DNA of 64,000 nucleotides. It comes from Acanthosoma haemorrhoidale (taxonomy: Eukaryota; Arthropoda; Insecta; Hemiptera; Acanthosomatidae). A program made the translations under genes and the position numbers. Under the pieces are notes generated by a model. That model saw nothing but the letters and a program-made list of their open reading frames with translations. It was not told the DNA's origin and made no database searches. The stretch covers positions 145,139,937-145,203,936 of the forward strand of contig OV884011.1 in the NCBI GenBank assembly GCA_930367205.1, given 5' to 3'. Position 1 is the first letter of the stretch. Every line of letters begins with the position of its first letter. Below are positions 25,761 to 37,767 of this stretch, in pieces.

Positions 25761-26560
25761 TGGTTAATATTTCTTTTATCGTTTCTTAAAACAATTGAGA
25801 CTGCTCCCTGCACTTTCATGTTCATGGAAATGTTTTCCTTGGAGGTGTATTTTTTAATTGTCTCTGTTGCAAACAAATTTTTGAACTAATATTTGTAGAA
25901 TTGAAAACAAAATATTTGAACGTCAGCCTGAATGGGATCCTCATTGTGTGGTTAAGTCTAAAAAACGTCTACTGACCTATCAGCAGTGTTTGACACCTCA
26001 TAATTTTCATATTATTTTAGTAGTTTAGAATAACACGTTTAAATTTATTGATCATTATTGATTCCTCTACACTTCGTGGGCTGAGAAAATATTTTTAATT
26101 ATCAGATAGTTTTTAAGTTCACTGCGACAACGAGCAAATATTCTACTAACGCTTTTCCCCAATGGTTTTAACAGGGACAGAACAAATTGCGAACACAGTG
26201 TTACCGACAGTTAGTGATTTTAATCCCTTAGAAGTTTATTCATGTGTACATATATTTTATTAAGTATGATAACAAAACGTCAAACATTGAATTTTAAACA
26301 CTAATCAGTGTAATAGGACAATTTTTTTTTTAATGCGTGTTAACTAATAATTGCTATCGCTAAAGTAGACAAACACACAGAAGGGTTCCTGGCGAAGAAA
26401 ATACTAGCAAAACCCTAAAATAACATGCACTGCTACCCTAACGGCAGTATGTAAAGTGGTTATTACAGTTGATATTCCCCTACAAAACAAACGGCTAGTG
26501 CGTGTTAGGTGCCTCATTAACTGCCTGAAAGAGAGTGTTTACCCTGATGGAACACGAAAA

Positions 26561-26641
26561 TAATTAATTAAGACGAATTAATTTTAATTAAAAAATAATT
26601 AATTAAGATGAATTAATTTTAATTAAAAAATAATTAATTAG
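26561..26641. repeat. 35-bp tandem repeat, 2.3 copies
   Basis: Unit 1 (26561-26595) and unit 2 (26596-26630) are 35 bases each and differ at one position (GACG against GATG), followed by a partial third unit to 26641. The unit is rich in TTAATTAA-like words. The near-identity points to a recent duplication. Confidence 0.9.
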
Positions 26642-28489
26642 TTTTAACCTATAACGAACCTGTATTTGTTTTAATACCGACTCAATCCTTATTATTTGTA
26701 ACATTTTCATTTTGTATTGAAAATAATGACCGTTTTGTAGGAGTGGTGATATAATAATTACTTTATTATATGGAATAAACGTCACGATAATGATATAAAA
26801 CGTAGGTCATTTACAGGACAAATAGCTATGATTTTCGAATCCAGCAAACACCTTATTTTTACCAGATATGTTTGAAGTCAAGAGCGTAGCTAAGAAAGTT
26901 TTTCTTGGTAAAGATACTGTAAAAAACTTATTATTAACTAATATTTCTCAGTAACGTCATATAACTTAAGATATGGTACTAAGCATTTTAAACAAACTAG
27001 GTCGAAATATATTATAGAGTATTCTTTGATAAAAGAATTTCGATGTGTTTATCTATCCTGTTGCACCACCCACCACCACGACCACCACGTAAGCCCAGAA
27101 AAATATTTTATTCAAAGTATAAAACTGTAACTGTACATATGAATAACCATCACACCCAACCCATGGGAAAAAATTATTTTTCTCATCGCTTTTCACACAT
27201 TGAATGCATTGAGGATACTCAACAATGATGTCAAGAATGCCCCTTATCAATACTTAAATTACAAATATATCAAACCATACCGTGGAAACCACTTTAGGTT
27301 CACGGAATATATAATTTTAAATCTGATAACACAAAAAAGTAGCGAAGGCGTTAGCAGTTTCCCTCGATGCGATGTAAATAATATTAATTTGCTTTTAAGA
27401 GAATACTTTAACTATCTGTTGTGGATTACAATCCATTATTTTTTTGCAGTAACTAAAATAATCTCTTTAATGATGGACTGTTTAGAGTGAGCCCTATGGT
27501 GATTAGTTAAGTGGCAAGAGAAATGGTTTTGGCTAATGACAAGCCACTGAAGTTCTAAGCAAAGCGTAAAATACTGGTATACTGATTACATTTAAACATT
27601 TTAATAAAGAAATATTAAAATAATGGACTAAATATAGTTTGATAAAAATATATTGGCATAAGATTCGACCTGCTTAAAAATGTTAGCAGGGACATTACTC
27701 ATAAAAGAACACAAATCAATAGTGTAGCTTTTAGAGTCTTACTGGGAATTTTCGAAAAGTCTCAAACTACTATTCCCATCAGCAAATACGTAGTCTCTGA
27801 TTTAATATAAATCTTTTAAGTACTTGCGAATATTAACATTAATGAATCACAAACTGATAATATTCTAAACAAAATCGTTGGAAATGATAGTTTCATTGGC
27901 TTCTATATGTTAAGTACAAGTATCAATGGTTCTCGTCAGGGTACCCCACCTTTGGGGATGCCTTGAATGCGCAGCTCTACAAATATTCCAAAGTAACGGT
28001 CTTAACAAATGATGGAAGCTTACCCGAAAGTAGAATACGGCATCCTGTCATACCGTTACCAGTGATAGTGAGTGCGAACAAATTTAAGAAAAAAGTCCTC
28101 GTCCAACCGGTAACAGAGGAATCCGGAACGGCCTGCATAAGAACTGTTAAGGAGCGAACTTTCACAGTTTAGCTATAACATAGCAGACATAACGGAATGC
28201 ATCGAAGAGGGTTGCTTTGTCCTCGATAATTGTATACCATTTGTAGAATACACTGCCCTCGAAGTAGAGGTATTGTAGAGAATAGATACACAAGGAGATC
28301 AGTATCTGTCATTTGACGCAGTGAAAAGGATGGTCTGTATGACTCACAGTATTTAATGTGGTTCTACATAGGGCGAAGGTGTCATTATATGTTTAAGTAT
28401 GGTAATTTTCAACATAAAACGATATCATTACTTTAATTATTGTAACTATAAATAATTATAATAATAATTATTATATAATAATAGCCTCC
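26642..28489. other. AT-rich DNA, no gene seen
   Basis: A short CAC-rich simple repeat lies at 27065-27090. Open frames at 27200-27490 and 27963-28172 are of chance size and unrecognised. Confidence 0.5.
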
Positions 28490-28519
28490 CTGGGCAACCC
28501 AGAGCTACGCCTAAGGCGT
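28490..28519. other. Two adjacent perfect hairpins
   Basis: CTGGGCAACCCAG (28490-28502) and ACGCCTAAGGCGT (28507-28519) are both perfect stem-loops, four bases apart, inside a small GC-rich patch bracketed by CCTCC words. The pair could be the remnant of a structured RNA or a transposon end. No RNA family was recognised. Confidence 0.5.
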
Positions 28520-29321
28520 AAGAGGTGGCCTCCAAACCAACAAGCATTTTGTTTGTAATGAGCTCAGAGTAATAATGAGACAAGTAAAGTAGTTTTGCCT
28601 GATGAGCCTTTCTCCTCAAAAGTAACCAGACGTTAAAATCTAAAGTCCTAAGCACTGCTTAAAATATTTTGTGTTCATTGCATATAGTGAAATAAAGATA
28701 TTTCTAAAAATACTATGTTTACTTAAATATATTGTAAATTAAATGATTGTGAAAAACTAAAGTGTAATATGACTCTTTCAAGCTCTATTATTACTAGTGT
28801 CTATAATTATTAAACTATAGATGGCTATTATTATTGCCTACCTTCTGTAATTATAAGTTTATTTAAGGGGTAACAGCAAAAGTGTATTTTGAGAAATTTC
28901 ACTTCGACATACTTCGGTTTAAATATTTATTTTTATTTATCCAGTGTTAAATCACCCAAAAACTGGCGAAGGTTTAAAGTTAAAGGTGAGACATTAGAGG
29001 AACCAATTATTAAATTATATCTCACCACGACTTAATTATGCATTCAATTGAAAATTATGCACATTAACAAAATGATAACTGAAATTTAAAAAAAGAAAAA
29101 TATTGTTGAATAAAAAACTAGTTAAATTAACTTTACGGCACCGCACAGGCGAAGGCGGTAGGGTCAATGTTATGATTTACGTCTCAACATCATACAGTGT
29201 AAAATAATGCCTTTTGCACAGAACAATAGTTTGATACATAGAAAAAGTGTTTAAAATCTATTCTTGATTAGAAGTGTTTAAAAGTGGAATATAATTTTTA
29301 ACAAAACGCGAAGCCAACAAT
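28520..29321. other. AT-rich DNA, no gene seen
   Basis: Nothing could be supported here. Confidence 0.5.
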
Positions 29322-29540
29322 CCCCCCCCCCCCTATAGCTTTCAAAATAATAAAAATATGATAAGGGAAAAATAAAAAGGATAATTTATTTGGATTGATA
29401 GGAGCCTTTCACTAGGGGGTGTCCCATTTGAAGGATGTGTGTAGGAGATGAGGAGTGTGGAGGGCCTCGGGAAAGGTGCGGGTGATATCGGTGGTGAGAG
29501 TCCACCGAGGGTTGAGCCTAGGGGTGCAGGCCGTAGGTCT
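29322..29540 (-). pseudogene. LINE fragment B: 3' UTR only
   Basis: This matches the 3' UTR of fragment A (12754-13000): both have, on the plus strand, an oligo(C) tract (12 C at 29322-29333), then a TAAGG or GATAAGGG AT-rich segment, a GAGTGTGG core and GGTGAGAGTCCAC. On the sense (minus) strand the element therefore ends in oligo(G). No coding part is retained. It is a typical heavily 5'-truncated LINE insertion. Confidence 0.7.
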
Positions 29541-30783
29541 GAAGTCAACCAGGTCGAACAGCGGCCCGTCTTTGAATAAAGCATTGAATATTTATTGCGA
29601 GCTGTTTTCATAAAATTGATGAAATTTTGTCATCTTCAGTTAGATAGCACTGGCTCAAAAAAATAAAAAATAGCGAATTATTTATATAACTGTATACAAA
29701 CGAGTTTATTCGATAAAATATACTAAAATTGTTGATATTTTATTTATACTATTATTCTATATTTAAGTACATTTTTATAGTTTAAGGGAAAAAAATAAAA
29801 AGTACAAAGATTATTCCAGGTTCACGTAAACCGGCTTTTTAAACGGTCTGTAACTTCCTCTGTGTGACATAATCTGTGACATGAGATTTGCTATGTCACT
29901 AACGCGTCACAGACGACAGGTACTTTCACATACTTCAACTGCTGATTTTTTTAATGCGAATTAAAAAAAATATTGTATTCATTTCTAACGGCAATGGCAT
30001 GAAACACGATATATTTAGAAGTTAGGTAAGGACCGCTACTTGACGGACATTAAGTAATTAAAAGAATAAAACTATTATTTTTTTCTGGCTTTCTATGTTA
30101 ATTCTCTTTTTTTGTCTAGGTCAAAAAACAACAACACTAGGGTAGATTTCAAATCTTTAATATTCAGTCTTATCTCCAGTACCAACACCCACAGGAAGCG
30201 CGAACAGAGAGTAGAAAATACTAGATACTACTAGATCGTTACAAATGTCCTTGTCCATGATAACATTGGCTTTAAAATAAAATATTATACCGTTATTTTG
30301 ACTCGTTTGTTTACATAATTTATTTCATTTTTTACATGGGGTTGTCCTTTAGTAGCCACGATTCCTTTGTGATCTCACAAGATTTTGTGGGTACAATAGG
30401 GGTTTCACATCCAACCGTATATAGATTAACAAATAATCTAAACAATTTAATTAATTGATTTATTATTTGATGCAAAAGCTAACAGGTTCAGTTTTTTAGT
30501 CATTTTGCCATTATAAAATAACATATCATAAACCTCATTGATTGCGTCAGCGTCAGATCCATCTAAGTCGTTAATTATATGTAAGATTTTGCAAACTGTA
30601 AAAGAGTGCTTATAAATATAAAATAAAAAACGAATTACCTACAATTTGATAAATCTATTAATTGTGGCGAAAGCCACTGCTGACACCGTCCTACCCCGTT
30701 CCCCTTTCTCGTACAAATTGATCACCAGGAAGTGGAAACCAGCATCACCCCTCTCACCGGTACATTATTCTAATTAAGTTCTA
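29541..30783. other. AT-rich DNA, no gene seen
   Basis: A nested palindromic patch, TCTGTGAC ... GTCACAGA, lies at 29873-29913. No coding sequence was recognised. Confidence 0.5.
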
Positions 30784-31209
30784 TTTTTTTTTTTTTTTTT
30801 TTTGTCCCCTTTATATAGAGATTGTCAAGCTTTCATGAGCAGGCGGCCATACGGGCGGATAACCGGACAGCAACTCCAGTTCAAGTTTCTCCTCCAGAAT
30901 TACCGACGTGACGTAGATATATTTTTCGCCCGTGATCCTTAGAAAGTGCAAGTGACTGCGGTAACAAGAGCGATCGAGATAACAGCCGATAAAGTGTAAG
31001 GGAAAGTGTTCCAAAGAGGATTGTGTTAGCACGTAATCGTGTAAACACAAGGCTTTAACTTGGGAGTGCAATAAGGGTCGTGTCCAAACACAGATTGCTT
31101 TGGATAGAGTTCTAGGACCTTTACACTGAATGTCTAAGTAGGAGGCAAAAAAGGGAGGCAAAGCAGAAATTGTTTTGTCGTATAAATTGTGATTTGACTC
31201 CCTATACAA
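30784..31209 (-). repeat. A-tailed retroposon-like sequence with 132-codon open frame
   Basis: The plus strand has 20 T at 30784-30803, an A tail if read on the minus strand, with ATATAAAG just upstream as a possible variant polyadenylation signal. The minus-strand frame 31209 to 30811 is open for 132 codons, ends about 10 bases before the tail region, and has a balanced amino-acid composition (CVWTRPLLHSQVKALCLHD; LELELLSGYPPVWPPAHES near the end). I recognise no family. It could be the 3' part of a LINE, a processed pseudogene or the 3'-terminal exon of a retrocopy. Similarity of the sequence beyond 31209 to known repeats could not be tested, and no target duplication was found. Confidence 0.4.
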
Positions 31210-31529
31210 GACTTAGAGTCCCCAACCATTTTGTAAGTAAGCGCACATAGTAGAGTATTAGTCGAGTGGCGGACACCATTTATATGTTAAAGGTACAGTG
31301 ATAGTTGGTCTTTGTTAATTAAATCAAATAATTATTTAATAATGCATAAACAACTTCACATGACATAAAAATTCTTTATAAAAAATACTAATCCTTAAAT
31401 CGATATCAACTTTGGTACTACATTTCATTGGTTATTGTTTTGTTACTAGGAGTGCATGATGATGTTTTTTCTCGAAAGCAATTATATGGATGTTCATAAG
31501 TAATTTTTTTTTTAAATTATATTTTTTTT

Positions 31530-31695
31530 CATAGCCCCTTTAAATTTACAGATAATTATAGATCCTCAGGTGAATCTAATAAGTAATTCAAGAACTGAAA
31601 TTTAATTTTATGATAATTTTTTTTTTTTTTTTTTCTTCATAGCCCCTTTAAATTTACAGATAATTATATATAATTATAGATCCTCAGGCGAATCT
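31530..31695. repeat. Recent duplication of about 50 bp with T tracts
   Basis: CATAGCCCCTTTAAATTTAC and the following bases up to GAATCT occur at 31530-31577 and again at 31638-31695. The second copy differs by a 10-base ATATAATTAT-type insertion and one substitution. Each copy is preceded by a T run (18 T at 31617-31634 before the second). This fits duplication of a short retroposon 3' end on the minus strand, or replication slippage across the T tracts. Confidence 0.8.
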
Positions 31696-31904
31696 ATTTA
31701 CAAATTATTTTGTATTTCCTGTGGCATCACTACATTATATACAGGTTTTGTTATTTTATAGAAATTATATAATGAATAAACAAGTATAATGATATACATT
31801 ATACGTGACTTGACTAAACTGACTAATAAGGTGATGGGGCTCACCTTTTTGATCAACCTTAAAACTAACTTACATACTAATTCTTATCCTAAGTTTTCCC
31901 CGAC

Positions 31905-32185
31905 AGTCTGTTGCCATCGATGCGGGAGGGGTGGCGGGGTCATAGTGTTAAACACCGGATTTGTCAGGTGCTGCAACGAGTCAAAAAACTTAATGTGTCT
32001 CCGGCGGATGAACTCACCCACCGACGGCACACCAAGCAACGGGTGCAGGTCAGCGTTCTACAACCTCTCGAAAGAGGTATGTCGGACCACTTTTCGCATG
32101 ATTCCATTCTGGAAGTGTTGGAGACATTTGGCTGTATTGTCAGTCAAGTGGGTAAATAGCGGGGCACCGTACAGTAATAAGTAGA
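31905..32185 (-). pseudogene. LINE fragment C: ORF2 C-terminal region
   Basis: Read on the minus strand from about 32185, the translation contains LLYGAPLFTHLTDNTAKC, then QHFQNGIMRKVVRHTSF, then a frameshift, then RRRHIKFFDSLQHLTNPVF and TPPPLPHRW. This is the conserved region after the reverse-transcriptase domain in Jockey/I-type LINEs (the xxYGAPxW and LQxxQNxxLR blocks). It is homologous to fragment A at 13004-13228 but retains more upstream sequence and no 3' UTR. The plus-strand frames at 31789-32184 and 31911-32159 are antisense shadows of it. Non-functional. Confidence 0.75.
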
Positions 32186-34072
32186 TATTATGATAATTGA
32201 TGAGTATGTGGAACTTTGTATTTTAACTTGTATATGTTTTTTCGAGAATGGGAATGCTGATGATACGAAGTTTCTAGCTCCAGTGTCCCTTTCCTTGCTT
32301 GTACAAAGTCTCCAATGTATGCAGAATGCTATTTTGGTTAGATTAATTAAAAACATATTTTTTTATTTTTTTGGTGGGCGTTCAGCAGTGTCCACAGGGT
32401 TGGAGAGACTTATATGATGATTAGTAATTTAGTAATTTTAGTCAACTGGAGTGGAAGGTTAACGTACTTTCTAAGGTAGGTGAGTTTTGAAAATACCGAT
32501 ATAAATTATAATAATGAATAGGCTTATCTTGTATATTAAGACAAAAAGCTTTGATTAGTTGCGTTCGTTTCTGAAAAGTACCGGGCTAAAACTATGTACT
32601 TCACAAATAAAACTTTGCTGTACTTTACAGATAAAGTTTATGTGATACATTAATTACATTTAACGCTGAGGAATACAGGGAGTTGGCCGTGTTCAGTCGC
32701 TCAAGGGTCGCCTTAGGAGTCGGCGTAAACCATTGGCATTAATGTTCCAACACGATCCATTGCTATTTACACTATCAGGCACGTTAGTAGAGCCTTTAGC
32801 CGATAAATTCTACTCAGGCCTCGATTAGTGTCATTTAGCTAAGTAATTGTCAGTAATGGGCCGACACAATCGATATTAACAGCCCAGGAGGTCATTAGTA
32901 GCGATAAACAGGTCTACTCTCAGTTGGTAATAGTTGGTTTGAGCTGCTGCGGACATGAAAATCTTTTATACAATAAACAAAAACAGACTCGATTTAATAA
33001 AAACAGAAAACTACGACGACGCTTATAACAAAGTGGATTAATTTTTAGATCTCATTTACTATTTTGTTGCCAATAAATCCGTTATTTGATGCTTTGTAAA
33101 TAATAAAAATCATGTGCTCAGTTCACCGTACATGTGCTTGTACAGAGTGCGCCTCATAAAACTTCATGAAGATATTTTTTAAGAATTATCAACAAATTAT
33201 CACATAATCCGGTGTTTTGATATTAATTTCGTATGATAATTAAACAATCATTTTATCTATAATAATTAAACATGAAGTATAGAAAGGAAATAGCACTTAC
33301 TACCAGAATCATCGAATATTAACTACAAGCATGAATTCCCTTGAGTTATAGGACCATTCTGGGAAACCAGCATGTACACACGTGCATGTACAGTGCTAAC
33401 ATTTTCAAACAATAGATAAATCAATCACGGTTTTTATTAAAGTGGAACATGTAATATTTCTCTTAGTAGAACAATGGCAGACAAAAAACTGTTAGCTCGT
33501 TCAAAAGTGGAAGTATTTGTGATAATATAACTAGTTCATTATTATCCAGGTCCAAGCCTTCAGCAACGAGGCCATAATTCAATTGAAACATCCTACAAAT
33601 TTTCTTGTTTCTATGACGAAGATATTCTTGAAACTGAAAGATGTGCCAAACTAAGAGATGTAGAGCAAATAAATAACAAATGATTTAGTTGTGTAATGTC
33701 ACTAATAATATATGATTAAATAATTATTAGTTACACTTAAGTTTATAAGATTCCATTAATTATATTTTAGGAGGTAGGTATGTATTTGTCACACCGTGTG
33801 AGGGGAATCTTCTTGAGAAATTCAATGGCTCTAGGTCAGAGGGATAAAAACCACTAAAACAGAAATACATTTACTCGAAATTAACAAATAAGTTTTTAGT
33901 TTTTAATAGCCGGAACATACCCGGGTTGGGCTATAAAGCTTCTCTTATTAGAAATAATAATTTAATTCAGCTCTTGATAAGGGCAGAATTTAGAAAATAA
34001 CGTCAGTCAAAAAGAAATAAAGGTGAAACTTGTGAAAAATAAAAAAACTATTGTGTTTCTCAGTTCCACCGC
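32186..34072. other. AT-rich DNA with one GC-richer, unmatched segment
   Basis: Bases 32680-32930 are noticeably richer in G+C, with little open frame and no copy elsewhere in the window. Otherwise nothing is recognisable. Confidence 0.5.
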
Positions 34073-34084
34073 TAGATGGCTCGC
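34073..34084 (-). promoter_or_regulatory. CTCF-like motif, one mismatch
   Basis: The minus strand reads GCCATCTAGCGG, one mismatch from the core GCCMYCTNSTGG. A second, perfect match lies about 1.07 kb away in the opposite orientation. CTCF is conserved in insects but with a shorter core, so this is only a candidate. Confidence 0.2.
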
Positions 34085-35141
34085 AGTGCTAAAGCTACAC
34101 CTTAGACGAACAGCTGACTCCTGGCATTCGGTAACGTTTTTGTCAAATCAGTTACAGACACAGCAATCATGAACGGAATGGTTACAAGGGAACATATCCC
34201 GAGCTCAGATATATTTCGCTGTTGCTAAATGCTGTTCGTCGACTTTTTCGTAAATTTACAGCGATTAGCAATAAATGGTATACTTGCAAAATTCGAATAC
34301 ACATTAGATTAATTATTTCCTTGGTGGCAATAGACTCGTGTGGGATGTAAATCTTGTAAGAATAATTTTCCAGTAGTCATAGGGGTCACCGAAAATAATT
34401 TTGATATAGTTAATATCGCGGATCTAGAGCAAAAAACATGTATTATTATATAATTAATATATAAAATATGTATTTATCATAAGATACAAAGTAACAGCTT
34501 TATAATATGAAGGCGAATCGCTAGAAAAACGAAGAAGGGAGCGATGGTTCTTTCAAGTGAAGCTTGAGTTATTTCATTATATTATTTGTTGAGCGAGTGA
34601 AGTGGGTTATTTCGCACACATTGTATTCAAAATTCAATAAACCATGTCAAGGAACTGTTCGATTAGCATAATCTAATGCAATTAGAACAATCTCTTAAGT
34701 ACGTTTAACCACATAAAATGATAAACTTTCGGTAAAAACTCAACCCTGAAAAACCTAGAAGTACTGAGGAAAAAAAAAGGTTCCAGAAACACTATAATGA
34801 AATAATACTTATGACGATTAACATCTTATAATTGTTGTGCCTTTTTTGTGAGGTAAAATCTTTCACGAACAAGAAAAACGGGTTTCTCACCTGAATTCAG
34901 CGTTAAATATTCTGTATGATTCACACATCGGCGTTTCAGTACCAAAAAGAACGTTGGCTAGTGCTATTATAAGTGTTTAACTAGAGTAAATGATGATGGG
35001 AGTCAAACTTTCCAAGACCAAACTGACAAGGGAACGTACTAATTAGATAAATGTGAGGACAACACAGCATAGACTGCCCTTTTAAAGAGTAAGTCTCATA
35101 CAACGTTCAGCAGGAACTGGATCTGAGGCAAGGTCGTTAGG

Positions 35142-35153
35142 TGCCATCTGCTG
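35142..35153 (+). promoter_or_regulatory. CTCF-like motif, perfect core
   Basis: GCCATCTGCTGG fits the degenerate CTCF core GCCMYCTNSTGG with no mismatch. It lies in a small GC-richer patch (35100-35220). A single 12-base degenerate match is weak evidence without occupancy data. Confidence 0.25.
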
Positions 35154-37743
35154 GTTGGAGGCCGCGCCAATGAGGTATTCCATTGTTGGATGTGAATCTT
35201 GTCTAGGATAGCCTTGAAGTTGATATTTTTTTTCGAATGAATCATGAAGATCTTGGAAAACAGCAATGATATACCTTAAAACAAGCTCATGAACCATATA
35301 ATTCAGAACTTCAAATACCCTACAACTGCGTTGTGGTGATATAAGATACCCTAAGGCCAGAGAGAACTCTCGCTATCATTATATAAAACAACATCCTGTT
35401 GAGATAGGGAATCGTAAATTACATCTAAGGTCGACAAGTTAGCTTAGCCAGGAAAGGATGACCGAAGCAAATAATAGGTGTTTACAAAGTTTACAACACA
35501 TCGTTTCATCATATATTCTATACCTAAAGTAATTTTGCTAAATTCTTTTGGAAAACCCTGCTTAACAATATACTATGGCGACATAAAAAAAATGGAAACT
35601 GGTGGAAAACTTGTTCTGGCTCAAATGATGCTGCCTATTACACAATTGAGTCTGCATGTTCTTCTTGAACATCTCTTGACTCTTCAAGAAGATACGTAGA
35701 GTATACAGCATTTCTTCTATTATGGCTCTATATTTATCTTATTGTGAAGAATAAGAACGAAAAAAAATGGCATTGAAGGGCCATAAAACATTTTTTATTC
35801 ATGTAACATATCAAATTAAAATGCTCGATATTTTATATTCGCAACATACATATGTAGAAGATTAATGGAAACCCAGAGTTTTAAAATAAAGTGAAAGTAG
35901 CAATGAAAATTATTTTATAATACACGGTCCTGAAAATAGATGCCTAAATAAGGCGAAACTTAAGCATACTGTAAAAATAAACCAATTCTGGAGAGATTTC
36001 AAAGCCATCTAGAAAAATAATTGTTTGTTTTTTTTCATACAGTTGTTATATAGATGTACAAGTGGGACCTCTAAATGGAACAGGAGTTAGAAAAAAATTA
36101 CAAATACACCTTTGATGACAGTTTTAGTGACTATAGTTAATTATGGTCAAGCTTAAACCAAACAAAAATTGTAAATTATTACTCAAAACAATCAGGGATA
36201 TTTTTAATTTGATACCCTACTCCAAAGGATCGACTAATATTTACTTTTATATATTATAAATAATTTTTTTTTTTCACGGGACTGGACTGGTTCATGCAAA
36301 GTATAATTTTTATAAAAAAATATAAATTAGCCACGAAATACAATCTTCTCACACAGCAATGACGTACCTGCGGCCGTCTCTGGGGCGAGGGTTGTGAGTG
36401 TGCTCAGCGACAGTAGCAACCACATCGTAGGCCAGGATCCGCTATTCCACTCTTAAGTATATATGTAGCAATCTTTACACTCGAATAATCCGTATTACTA
36501 TTCACGGTCAAAAATTTCGCACCAACCTAAAGTATTACAAATCTGTGGGTATCTTTCAATGGTCTATGGTAGTCGAAATAGCTTATTTCAAGGCCCAACT
36601 GAATCCAATCCATATGGTGAGGATCATGTATTTTTTTAAAAAAAGTCCTTCCATTCACCAAATCAATTTATTTAAAATAGATTACCTTGCATTAGAGGCG
36701 ATTAGGACCATATCACTTTATTTGACACAATTATGTATTGGTATTTGTGTAAGCATCAAGAATACAATAAACCCGTCAAGTAAGACGGATGCAGCCCTTT
36801 AGTATCCTTAGGTAAGGAATCTAATGTAGCATTCTGGCAACCCTTGAGTAAAAAAAGTACTTAGTATTTAAGAGCCCTAGTACAGGAATCTTAGCATAAC
36901 AGCCGATTTATGAGGAACAGTCATAAACATTAAAACGCTCCTCCTGCCTGTCCATGTATGTTCTCAAAATCAAAAATCAATATAGTGCTAAAAATATACT
37001 CCATATATTTAAAAAAATTACAAATGAATAAAACTTTCTAATAAACAATATTATAAGTGGTACTGTTGTACACCTAATGTACATAGGGTAGTTGAAACGA
37101 CGCATAAGAGAATGAATGAATTGATAACATACCTAAAAAAAAAAAAAGAAAATAACTGTTACTACTATTTTTTTTTTTTTTACAGGTGAAAGATTGTATA
37201 AATATTTCTTATATTTATAGAATTAAAGTAACTTACGTCTCGGTATAAATATTGTTTGAGCGCAATCATTGTTTTTACTAGGTTACTGAAGTATAGGTTT
37301 TATTTTTAACTTTTAATAAAAAACGCTTAATTTTGTTTGGCCGTACTAACCGCAACAAATAAAAAACACATCGACTATAAAGAGGCACCTCTCCATTAAA
37401 CCGTTTAACTAAACTTTTCTCCGGAGATGATTCAAAAGATCTACATACTCGTACATAATTTAAATAGTAATTTACATAATTCAAACAAGAGCAAGCAAAC
37501 TGAATTTGCAGACTGGATCGATAAAGGACATTTGGGGATGGCTCGTCCTACACGGGAGAAAGCGTCATTGGAACATCGTTTAGGGACATGTTATGCCAAT
37601 ATTAGGCACCAGACCACTTAAGAAAATAAGTCGAGAGGAAGATTGACGCGAATGTCAATACATACTCCCACGCAGCGTGGCCACATGCCCACCTCTAATA
37701 CACGAAGAGCTCTCTCCTGCTAACACGATTACAGCGGTGAGGG
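35154..37743. other. AT-rich DNA, no gene seen
   Basis: Short open frames only. A polypyrimidine tract followed by ACAG occurs at 37165-37184 and looks like a splice acceptor, but no exon could be followed from it. Confidence 0.5.
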
Positions 37744-37767
37744 GTTTTATGTGGAGGCACATAAAAC
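37744..37767. other. Perfect 10-bp stem hairpin with 4-base loop
   Basis: GTTTTATGTG pairs with CACATAAAAC around the loop GAGG. The structure would be stable for its length. No gene lies next to it. It does not match the histone 3' stem-loop consensus. Confidence 0.7.

Noticed and set aside
31789..32184. 131-codon plus-strand frame
   Set aside because: Its right-hand part runs antisense through LINE fragment C.
37165..37184. Polypyrimidine tract and ACAG, like a splice acceptor
   Set aside because: No downstream open exon or donor could be followed; T tracts are abundant here.
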